Assembly: GCA_902569975.1 (NCBI GenBank)
Contig: CACFWD010000004.1
Location: 1 to 64,000 of the forward strand
Length of the DNA: 64,000 nt
Origin: an uncultured Pelagibacteraceae bacterium
Lineage (GTDB): Bacteria > Pseudomonadota > Alphaproteobacteria > Pelagibacterales > Pelagibacteraceae
Reading direction: 5' to 3'
Positions within the stretch are counted from its first letter, which is position 1, and the number at the start of each line of letters is the position of its first letter. This document shows, one piece after another, positions 41,774-49,722 of the stretch. Under the pieces are notes generated by a model. The model searched no databases. It had not been told where the DNA came from and saw only the letters and a list, made by a program, of their open reading frames with translations. Both the position numbers and the translations under genes were made by a program.

Positions 41774-42805
41774 TTAATTACCCATAGCAACTAGTTTGGT
41801 AGCATTAGTTCTAGTTGTTTTATACAACTTAGAGTCTAATGGCACTAAACCAATGTCTGCTAGGTAACCACCTTTTCCAATAGCTTTCTTCGTTGTGAAT
41901 TCTTTCACAAACTCATGTAAGCCTGGAATTACTCCAACGTGAGCTTTTTTCACGTAGAAGAATAAAGGTCTAGCAACAGCATAACTGTAGTCTTGAATAG
42001 ACTTCAATGATGGTTGTCCACCATCAATACTTGCTGCTTGCAATTTATCTTTTGCAGCTAAGAAATAACTGAAACCAAAGAAACCAAACATATCTTTATC
42101 TTGAGTTAACTTTTGGATGATTAAACTATCGTTTTCTCCTACTTCAATAGCAGCACCATCTTCTCTGTAAAGTTTTTGAGGTTTTTTGTATTTTTTATTT
42201 CCAGCTTCAAAACCAGCTTTATAAAGAGCTTTAGCTTCTTTAGTCATACCTTTTTTCATTACTAAAGAATTCCAAGCATCTCTAGTTCCTGATGTTCCTG
42301 GTGGGATCATCACTGAAATTTTTTGTTTTGGTAAACTAGAGTCAATTTGGTCCCAAGTTTTATAAATATTTGGAACTAATTTACCATCAACAACTGTATG
42401 AGCAGCTAGTGCTAAATACAAATGTTCTTTAGTAAAGTTTACTGGTTTTGCATCTTTGCTGTAAGCTAATGTAATACCATCGTTACCAATTACGATCTCA
42501 ACGATTTCATTTACACCATTTTTCTTACATAGAGCTTTTTCTTTATCTTTCATAGCTCTTGATGCGTTTGTAATATCTGGATGTTGTTCACCTACACCAG
42601 CACAGAATAGTTTAGCTCCACCACCAGTACCAGTAGACTCGATTACAGGAGTTTTAAATCCTGAACCACCAAATCTTTCAGCAACAACTGTTGCATAAGG
42701 GAATACCGTAGAAGAACCAACTATCTTAATTTGATCTCTTGCTTGAGCAACAGTTGCAATTGAAAGTGCAACTAAAGAAGCAATTACTATAGTTAGTTTT
42801 TTCAT
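41774..42805 (-). CDS. pstS: Phosphate ABC transporter substrate-binding protein
   Basis: Signal peptide; IKIVGSSTVFPYATVVAERFG; ESTGTGGGAKLFC; PPGTSGTRDAW. Confidence 0.95.
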   Translation of the reverse strand: MKKLTIVIASLVALSIATVAQARDQIKIVGSSTVFPYATVVAERFGGSGFKTPVIESTGTGGGAKLFCAGVGEQHPDITNASRAMKDKEKALCKKNGVNEIVEIVIGNDGITLAYSKDAKPVNFTKEHLYLALAAHTVVDGKLVPNIYKTWDQIDSSLPKQKISVMIPPGTSGTRDAWNSLVMKKGMTKEAKALYKAGFEAGNKKYKKPQKLYREDGAAIEVGENDSLIIQKLTQDKDMFGFFGFSYFLAAKDKLQAASIDGGQPSLKSIQDYSYAVARPLFFYVKKAHVGVIPGLHEFVKEFTTKKAIGKGGYLADIGLVPLDSKLYKTTRTNATKLVAMGN

Positions 42806-42872
42806 TATCTTTAATCCTTTCGTTATTTATTAATTAAAAGATGACTGACTCGTATAAATTTATTGAATCTTT

Positions 42873-42903
42873 AATATTACAGAATTGTTACACTTTTGTT
42901 AAA
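42873..42903 (-). promoter_or_regulatory. Pho-box-like 11-bp tandem repeat upstream of pstS
   Basis: Reverse strand TTTAACAAAAG|TGTAACAATTC|TGTAATATT, about 70 bp upstream of the pstS ATG; resembles the CTGTCATAAATCTGTCATA layout. Confidence 0.7.
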
Positions 42904-42914
42904 AAGGTAACTTT

Positions 42915-43523
42915 TTAGTTGTATTTTTTTGAAATAATTATCTGATCAATATCAGTTTCTAGGCCACCAATACATGAAACAGGGTTTACCTGTTCATTAA
43001 TAGCGAGTTCATTGCTTGGACGTAAAGTTATTTCTAGTTTTACTAAGTTTACTAATTCTTCTCTAATTTCTTCATCATATCTCCAGCTAGGCCATGAACT
43101 TGGGGTTGAAAATATAGAGGTTAAATAACTTGTAGCCATAGTATATCTGTAATTACTCAAATTTTCATTCCTCAATAAAAAATCTCTTACAGAATTAAAA
43201 ATATTCCTACATCTAAAAGAATCTGAAAAATAATTTTCCTTCTTGAGATTTTTATTCATAGGAACAGAAACAATTAAATCAATTGAATTTTTAGAATACG
43301 AGGTAACTACGTCTGTATAAAATTCAGCTTCAGTAACTTCTAAATGATCTTTTATAGAAGGATATGAAGTTTTTAAATCTGCTTCTAATCTAAAAATTCC
43401 AATATCAAAAACTGTAAGTTGCTGATTTCTTAATAATGTTGTGATATCTTTAGAAAAAACACTTGTTGTTATAGAGCTTAATAAAAAAGCAAAAATTAAA
43501 ATATTTTTGAATATTTTAACCAT
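42915..43523 (-). CDS. Uncharacterised exported protein within the Pho locus
   Basis: Signal peptide MVKIFKNILIFAFLLSSITTSVFS; 202 aa; no family recognised; between phoR and pstS. Confidence 0.7.
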   Translation of the reverse strand: MVKIFKNILIFAFLLSSITTSVFSKDITTLLRNQQLTVFDIGIFRLEADLKTSYPSIKDHLEVTEAEFYTDVVTSYSKNSIDLIVSVPMNKNLKKENYFSDSFRCRNIFNSVRDFLLRNENLSNYRYTMATSYLTSIFSTPSSWPSWRYDEEIREELVNLVKLEITLRPSNELAINEQVNPVSCIGGLETDIDQIIISKKYN

Positions 43524-43613
43524 ATAAAAAATTAATTAAAAGATTAACATTAATCAAGTAAAGAATTGTTAAAAAAATCTTCTAAAACTATTACAATATA
43601 ACACTTTTTAAAT

Positions 43614-44759
43614 TTAAGTTTTCGCTGGTAAATAAATTTGAATTTCAGTTCCTTGGTTTTCCTCACTTAGAATCTCATAATGTCCACGATGTTGAGTAAC
43701 TATATGTTTAACTATAGCTAATCCTAAACCGGTTCCACCTACTTTATTACTTTGTTCGAGATCTACTCTAAAAAATCTTTCTGTAATTCTAGAAATATAT
43801 CTTTGAGGAATACCAACACCTTCGTCTTTAACACTGATCATAAAATTTTTTTCTAACAATTTACCGTCGCTAATTTTGCTTGATATAAAAATAGACTTAT
43901 TTTCCTTTGAATACTTAATTGCATTATCTAAAAGATTAGAAAAAACAGTTTGTAATTTTTTTTCATCTCCAATAACAATTGTTGGATTTGCGAGAGATAA
44001 ATTAATATTTAATTTCTTTTTTTTTAAAACAATCTCAAAATTACTGACGATAGTTTTGAAAAGATTATTTATATCAACTAAAGAGTTTGGCCTAATGTGT
44101 TCTTCTAATTCAATTCTTGTGAGTATTAAAAGATCATTAATTAAATTTTCCATTCTATTTGATTGATCAGTCATTATTTTCATAAATTTTTTTTTTGCTT
44201 TATCGTCTTCTGCCGCTGGACCTTCAATAGTTTCTAGAGATCCTTTGATAGCCATCAAGGGTGTTCTTAATTCATGGCTTACATTTGCTACAAAATCAGT
44301 TTTAAATTTTTGTGCTTTTGTAATTTCAGTAAAATCTTTTAGAAATAATACAACAGAGTCTGGTTCAGTAAATAAATGAGTTGGGCCTGGAATAATATAA
44401 ATTTTATAAAATTGATATGACGGCAAGTCTATTTCAACATCAATACTTTTTGTTTTATTTTCAACTATAGCTTTTTCAATATTTTCTATTAATTCTGGTT
44501 TTCGAATTACAGAAGATATGTTTTTATCAATTAAATTACTTCCAAATCTTTTTAATGCACTTGGATTGGCATATTTAATTATGTTAAATTTATTTAATGC
44601 AAAAAACTGATCCTCTAGTTCATCAATAATTACTCTTTTTGTTTTTTCCTCTCTTTTATTAATTATTGTAGCGGTATTTATTGATTTGTTTTTTTTTTGA
44701 TTAAGTAAATAGAGAAGATAAACTATTACAACTATGAGTAGAATGATGAAATATTCCAT
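43614..44759 (-). CDS. phoR: Phosphate regulon sensor histidine kinase PhoR
   Basis: PAS-like domain, FVANVSHELRTPLMAIKGSLETIEG, DNAIKYSKEN, GGTGLGLAIVKHI; in the pst/pho locus. Confidence 0.9.
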   Translation of the reverse strand: MEYFIILLIVVIVYLLYLLNQKKNKSINTATIINKREEKTKRVIIDELEDQFFALNKFNIIKYANPSALKRFGSNLIDKNISSVIRKPELIENIEKAIVENKTKSIDVEIDLPSYQFYKIYIIPGPTHLFTEPDSVVLFLKDFTEITKAQKFKTDFVANVSHELRTPLMAIKGSLETIEGPAAEDDKAKKKFMKIMTDQSNRMENLINDLLILTRIELEEHIRPNSLVDINNLFKTIVSNFEIVLKKKKLNINLSLANPTIVIGDEKKLQTVFSNLLDNAIKYSKENKSIFISSKISDGKLLEKNFMISVKDEGVGIPQRYISRITERFFRVDLEQSNKVGGTGLGLAIVKHIVTQHRGHYEILSEENQGTEIQIYLPAKT

Positions 44760-44823
44760 AAATTTAGACGGCTTAATTTTGCATCATTACACTTTTTAAT
44801 GCAAACAAATTAAGAAAAATTAA

Positions 44824-45831
44824 CTAATGATTTGGTGAAATATTGTTAAAAAATATTTTTGCTGTTTCTTCCCAAGTGAATTTTTTTGCAAATTCAAGAC
44901 AATCATTTCTATTAACTTTCAAAGCTTTATGGGCCGAAACTTTAAGATCATTATCTAAACAATTTATTTTGGATCCTTCAAATATATCTTTAGGACCTGG
45001 AACAGGATACGCAGCAACAGGTGTTCCACAATTTAAAGCTTCTGTAACTACAATTCCAAATGTATCTGTTTTACTAGGGAAAACAAAAACATCAGAGGAT
45101 GCAAAATGTGATGCTAATTCACCATTTGTTTTTTCCCCTAAAAAAATATCTTTAGGAAATTCTTTTTTCAATTTTTTTAAATCAGGTCCTTTTCCTATAA
45201 TTATTTTTGTACCTTCTAAATCACATTCTAAGAAAGCTCTTATGTTTTTTTCAACTGCAACTCTTCCAACATAAATCCAAATAGGTCTTTTATGAGGTAA
45301 ATCAATTTTTTTAGGGTTCTTAAAAGCTCCATGATTTCCTCCTCTAGTCCAAGTAATCATTTTATTGTCATCTATACCTATATCGATTAATTCTTTTCTC
45401 ATAGACTCTGTAGTTACTAAAATTCTCTCAGCCTTATTATGAAAATTTGCTAAAAATTTTTCGGCCCATTTTGCAGGTATAATAGGAAAGTAAAGTTTTA
45501 GATATTTATCAAATCTTGTATGGAAACTCGTAGTAAACTTTAGATTATTTTTTAAACAATATCTTCTTGCCATAGTCCCTATGGGGCCTTCAGTAGCGAT
45601 ATGAATTGCATCAGGTTTTATTTTCTTTATTAAACTATCAACTCTTGGCCAAACATTAATTGATAATCTAATTTCATTATATTTCGGCATCGGAAAAGTT
45701 AAAAATAAGTCGGGTGTAATATATTCTATAGTATGACCTTGTTCTTTTAATACATTGCCTGTTTCATGTAAGGTTCTTACAACACCATTTACTTGTGGAA
45801 AATATGCATCTGTTGCAATTAAAATTTTCAT
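44824..45831 (-). CDS. GT4-family glycosyltransferase, Agt-like
   Basis: ILIATDAYFPQVNGVVRTLHETGNVL; EGPIGTMARRYCLKN; GT4 C-terminal SSDVFVFPSKTDTFGIVVTEAL; 3 bp downstream of the PlcP-like gene. Confidence 0.88.
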   Translation of the reverse strand: MKILIATDAYFPQVNGVVRTLHETGNVLKEQGHTIEYITPDLFLTFPMPKYNEIRLSINVWPRVDSLIKKIKPDAIHIATEGPIGTMARRYCLKNNLKFTTSFHTRFDKYLKLYFPIIPAKWAEKFLANFHNKAERILVTTESMRKELIDIGIDDNKMITWTRGGNHGAFKNPKKIDLPHKRPIWIYVGRVAVEKNIRAFLECDLEGTKIIIGKGPDLKKLKKEFPKDIFLGEKTNGELASHFASSDVFVFPSKTDTFGIVVTEALNCGTPVAAYPVPGPKDIFEGSKINCLDNDLKVSAHKALKVNRNDCLEFAKKFTWEETAKIFFNNISPNH

Positions 45832-45834
45832 TAA

Positions 45835-46647
45835 TTATGAAGCTTTTTTTAATTCTTCGGTTTTAATTGGTTTAATTATTTCTTTAGTATCTAAATATTG
45901 TTCTCTTATTTTGTCCCAATATAATATTTCAAAACTACCATCATAATTTTCAGCTAATGCAGTACAAGATTCTACCCAGTCTCCACAATTTAAATAATTG
46001 ACCCCATTAAAATCTCTATCCTCAGCATGATGGATGTGACCACAAATAATTCCATCAAATTTTTTTCTTTTTGCATAATTTGAGACTGTTTTTTCGTATT
46101 CACCAATATATTTAACTGCATTTTTAACTTTATACTTTAAAAATTTTGCAAGAGACCAATATTCTTTTCCTCTCAACCTTCTAAAAAAGTTAATTATTAC
46201 ATTTAATTGTAACAATAAATTATAGGCTATTGATCCAAGTTTAGATAACCATTTAGCATGTTTCATAACCCCATCCCAAGCATCACCATGAACAACAACA
46301 TATTTTTTTCCAGCATTTGTTTCATGAATAACTCTATTAACCATATGGATGTCACCAAAATGCATCGGAATAAATTTTCTTAACATTTCGTCATGATTAC
46401 CCATTATGTAGAAAACTTTAGTACCATGCCTTGCTTTTCTTAAAATTTTTTGGATTACATCATTATGTTCTTGAGGCCAAAAAAAACTTTTTTGCATTTC
46501 CCAGATATCTATAATGTCTCCTACAAGATAAAGATTTTCGGATCTTGATTTTTTAAAAAACTCTAAAAGTTTATTCGCCTGACAACCCTTAGTACCTAAA
46601 TGCACATCAGAAATGAATATACTTTTATATTTAAGTATATTAGGCAT
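45835..46647 (-). CDS. Metallophosphoesterase, PlcP/UDP-2,3-diacylglucosamine hydrolase-like
   Basis: ISDVHLGTKGCQANKLLEF; VGDIIDIW; IMGNHDEM; VHGDAWDG; CGHIHHAEDRDFNGVNYLNCGDWVESCTAL. Confidence 0.86.
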   Translation of the reverse strand: MPNILKYKSIFISDVHLGTKGCQANKLLEFFKKSRSENLYLVGDIIDIWEMQKSFFWPQEHNDVIQKILRKARHGTKVFYIMGNHDEMLRKFIPMHFGDIHMVNRVIHETNAGKKYVVVHGDAWDGVMKHAKWLSKLGSIAYNLLLQLNVIINFFRRLRGKEYWSLAKFLKYKVKNAVKYIGEYEKTVSNYAKRKKFDGIICGHIHHAEDRDFNGVNYLNCGDWVESCTALAENYDGSFEILYWDKIREQYLDTKEIIKPIKTEELKKAS

Positions 46648-46660
46648 TTAATAAATTTAA

Positions 46661-46679
46661 TTTTAATACAACTGTAACA
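46661..46679 (-). promoter_or_regulatory. Pho-box-like site facing plcP
   Basis: Reverse strand TGTTACAGTTG|TATTAAAA, 11-bp spacing. Confidence 0.5.
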
Positions 46680-46708
46680 CGAATCATGTATTTCTTATCT
46701 CATTCAAA

Positions 46709-46727
46709 TGTTACAATTTTGTTAAAA
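46709..46727 (+). promoter_or_regulatory. Pho-box-like site facing the DAG-kinase gene
   Basis: TGTTACAATTT|TGTTAAAA, 11-bp spacing, 18 bp before the ATG. Confidence 0.6.
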
Positions 46728-46745
46728 ATTTTTTAAGGATTAGTT

Positions 46746-47630
46746 ATGTTATATTGTTTGATTTACAATCTAAACTCTTCTTCTGGAAGAAAATCAAAAT
46801 TCATAAATAAGGTTTTATCTAAGTTAAAAGAAAATAATTCTGTAGACTACTTTGAAACTAAAACAATAACTCAAGCTAAGAAAGTTTTTAAAGATTTTAA
46901 TCAAAAAAATTATGATCGACTAATAATAGCTGGTGGTGATGGATCAGTATCTTTTGCAATTAATGAACTAATTAAAAATGATTTTAATTTTAAAGACGAT
47001 TTTGCCATAGGTTACATACCTGCTGGCACTGCAAATTTACTTCAGGCTGAATTATCAATGAATAAAAAAGTTGATGATATAGTCAATATATTGGTTTCTA
47101 ATAATTATAAACCCTCCAATCTTGTAAAAATTAACGAAAATTATTTCTTTTTAATGGCTGGTATAGGATGGGATGCAAAAATTGTTCATTCAATTAATTC
47201 AAAAATTAAAAAAATTCTTGGTAAAATTATTTTTGGCATCAAAGGTTTTCAATATTTCTTATTTATGAATAATAAAAAATTAAATGTAACTTTTGATGGG
47301 CAATTTTATCAAGCAGACTGGATATTATCCTCAAATACCAAATATTACGCTGGACATCATAAAATAAATAAAACAAATATTTTTGAAGATAAATTAGTCA
47401 CCTATATTTTTAAGGATTTGACTAGGATCAGTTTATTATATTCTATATTCTTAATAATTCTTAATGGTGATTTAAGTAAAAACAAAAATGTTATTACTAC
47501 TTATTCACAAAACATTACTATTGATGGAAATGATTTGATACCAGTTCAAATTGATGGAGATAATTTTGGTTCATATAAAAAAATTCATTTAAATCTATCA
47601 AATAAAAAAGTGAATTTTCTTATTAAATAA
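46746..47630 (+). CDS. Diacylglycerol kinase/LCB5-family lipid kinase
   Basis: DRLIIAGGDGSVSFAINEL; AIGYIPAGTANLLQAEL; MAGIGWDAKIV. Confidence 0.88.
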   Translation: MLYCLIYNLNSSSGRKSKFINKVLSKLKENNSVDYFETKTITQAKKVFKDFNQKNYDRLIIAGGDGSVSFAINELIKNDFNFKDDFAIGYIPAGTANLLQAELSMNKKVDDIVNILVSNNYKPSNLVKINENYFFLMAGIGWDAKIVHSINSKIKKILGKIIFGIKGFQYFLFMNNKKLNVTFDGQFYQADWILSSNTKYYAGHHKINKTNIFEDKLVTYIFKDLTRISLLYSIFLIILNGDLSKNKNVITTYSQNITIDGNDLIPVQIDGDNFGSYKKIHLNLSNKKVNFLIK

Positions 47631-47972
47631 TTATTTTAGTCTTCCTAAATAATTTACAAGAATAACTCCTATAATTATTAGAATTATACCTACAGTTCCA
47701 TAGATATTTGGCAATTGATTATATTTTAAAATACCAAAGATCGTTACTCCTGTAATTGTTAAACCGCCATAAGTAGCATAAGCAAAACCTACTGGGATCA
47801 TCATCATAACTTTAGATAAACAAAAAATGCAAAGAGTAATTGATATTATACAAAATATAGTTGGCATTAAATTTGTAAAACCATTTGTGTTCTTTAAAAA
47901 ACCACTTGAGGCAATACCTAATATCACTGCAAAAAATAAATATAGATATCCTGAAATTTTTAAAGAAATCAT
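47631..47972 (-). CDS. SMR-like small four-TM transporter (atypical: Glu14 position is Gly)
   Basis: Collinear with EmrE: YLYLFFAVILGIASSGFLKNTNGFTNLMP...IPVGFAYATYGGLTITGVTIFGI...GVILVNYLG. Confidence 0.75.
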   Translation of the reverse strand: MISLKISGYLYLFFAVILGIASSGFLKNTNGFTNLMPTIFCIISITLCIFCLSKVMMMIPVGFAYATYGGLTITGVTIFGILKYNQLPNIYGTVGIILIIIGVILVNYLGRLK

Positions 47973-48005
47973 TATTATATAATACTATAGTTTATTTTTT
48001 CATAT

Positions 48006-48200
48006 ATGAATACAAGAAATACCAATAGAATAACTTTTTATCCTGGCCCTGGAGCAAAACTTCAAGAGTGGTCTACTTATCAAAATGAATTTTTTGGTAG
48101 ATGTGATCCCCATTATCAAATGATTAAAAAAAAACTTTAAAGTGGATAAAAAAAAACGGGACAAGATGAAATTATACCAAAAAAAAATTAACCATATACA
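48006..48200 (+). pseudogene. Decayed N-terminal fragment of a class V (PhnW/alanine-glyoxylate-like) aminotransferase
   Basis: MNTRNTNRITFYPGPGAKLQEWSTYQNEFFGRCDPHYQMIKKKL* then, after frame changes at two A9 tracts, TLKWIKK and TGQDEIIP; no C-terminal domain follows. Confidence 0.65.
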
Positions 48201-48268
48201 TTTCAACTTTTTTAAAACATTTTTTCTAAAACTATATTTAAATTATGATTTAATTTTACTTATCTAAA

Positions 48269-49576
48269 TTAATTAAACCACTGTTTATAATCATTAAAAA
48301 GACGTTTTAAATTTTTTTGTGACAACCATGATAAATGATACAAAGCATCTGAAGAAACAGATCCTCCTATTCTTAAAATCAATACTTTTCCTTTACCAGA
48401 AAATTTATAATTTACATTAGGTTTTAGATAAATTGAATCTCCAGGATTAAAATTTTGTTTTATCTTTTTATTAAAATTAATCTTTATTTTTGAAGAGCCT
48501 ATGTTGTAGAGATACTGGTGGGCTGGAACTGAAAATCCAATATTATTCTTGTTATTCAAAATATTGAGTTCAAATGCTTTTGACATTGGTAAATGTGATA
48601 AATTTGTAAGTTCAACAAATAAGAAATCTTTTTTATATTTAGACGGATAAAACCAAGATCTATTGCTTTTATATTTCTGGATTTTAACATAATCGTTTTG
48701 TATTGGTGGCAATAAATCTCTAGAGTTTATTTTCAAATAAGTAGCAATTTTATCTATAACTTTTTTATTTGGTAATTTTTTATTTTTTAACAATCTGTTT
48801 AAATTTAAACCTGTTAATTCTTTAAAGTTATGATCTGAAATTGATGAATTTTTTAAATGATATAATAAAGATGATTTAAAAGCATAAATTTTATTTTTTA
48901 AATTAAGATTAAACTTTTTAGTTAATTCATACCCTATAGCTGAAAATTCATTTAAAGATTCTGTATTCAGTTTATCTGCATATGTTAATGCTAGAATATT
49001 TCCTAATAAATTTTTTTTATTTTTCCTAGTTGTAAAAGAATGAGGAATGTATGGAGAAATATACATAGAATCACCAGTGTTCATTTTAGCTACTCTTTTT
49101 TTATTATTTAAAATATAATAAAAATTTACAGGGCCTATAAAATATGTGAATTGATGAAGAAAATGACCATTATTAAATTTTACACCTTTGTTGTTGGGAT
49201 TTGAATTATCAACCACCTTTAATTGTTGTATCCATTCAGGTCTGAATGTAGATACTTTACTCATTACCGTATCTTTATATAAATAATATGCTTCACCTCC
49301 ACGATACATTTTTCTTTCTGTAGAATTTGAGGCTTTACTTTTAAAAATTTTGAAACCATGTTTAGCATCGTCCTCTACACTAAAAAACTCATTATAGTTT
49401 ACTGGCCATATTTTTACTGCTTTCTCAATTAAATCGAATTCAAGTTTTTTTTTACCTTCCAAAATTTGATTGATCTTTTTTTTTGTCAAACCTAAATCTA
49501 ATGCTGCATCCTCAGGTCTTCTTTTTAAATCATTAAGAATTTTTTTAAATTTATAGTTGAATATGTTTTTTGGCAT
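48269..49576 (-). CDS. mpnS: Methylphosphonate synthase-like HTH-cupin iron oxygenase (MpnS/HEPD family)
   Basis: Two HTH/cupin repeats; NNGHFLHQFTYFIGPVNFYY gives HxxxQ and MYISPYIPHSF gives the second His (MpnS-type 2-His-1-Gln); phosphonate gene context. Confidence 0.82.
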   Translation of the reverse strand: MPKNIFNYKFKKILNDLKRRPEDAALDLGLTKKKINQILEGKKKLEFDLIEKAVKIWPVNYNEFFSVEDDAKHGFKIFKSKASNSTERKMYRGGEAYYLYKDTVMSKVSTFRPEWIQQLKVVDNSNPNNKGVKFNNGHFLHQFTYFIGPVNFYYILNNKKRVAKMNTGDSMYISPYIPHSFTTRKNKKNLLGNILALTYADKLNTESLNEFSAIGYELTKKFNLNLKNKIYAFKSSLLYHLKNSSISDHNFKELTGLNLNRLLKNKKLPNKKVIDKIATYLKINSRDLLPPIQNDYVKIQKYKSNRSWFYPSKYKKDFLFVELTNLSHLPMSKAFELNILNNKNNIGFSVPAHQYLYNIGSSKIKINFNKKIKQNFNPGDSIYLKPNVNYKFSGKGKVLILRIGGSVSSDALYHLSWLSQKNLKRLFNDYKQWFN

Positions 49577-49722
49577 AATCTTATTCTTTAATCGTTCTAA
49601 ATTAAGATAATTATTTCTTTAATATTTATTATTTTTTAGAATAAATCTTAATTATCATTAATTTTGTTCGCTTACAAGTTAATCATTTAAATATAACTAA
49701 AACTCAATCAATAGTGTAAATA

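Noticed and set aside
43588-43603. TGTTATATTGTAATAG (minus strand) as another Pho box upstream of the exported protein gene
   Set aside because: TGTTA/TGTAA spacing is 8 bp rather than the 11 bp seen at pstS and plcP/DAGK; not supported.
44760-44823. TTTGCAT...ATGCAAA inverted repeat between agt and phoR as a terminator
   Set aside because: Only 7 bp with a long loop and AT-rich; likely chance.
48000-48206. 68-aa minus-strand ORF MKCIWLIFFWYNFILSRFF...
   Set aside because: Overlaps the plus-strand aminotransferase remnant; hydrophobic low-complexity translation of AT-rich DNA.
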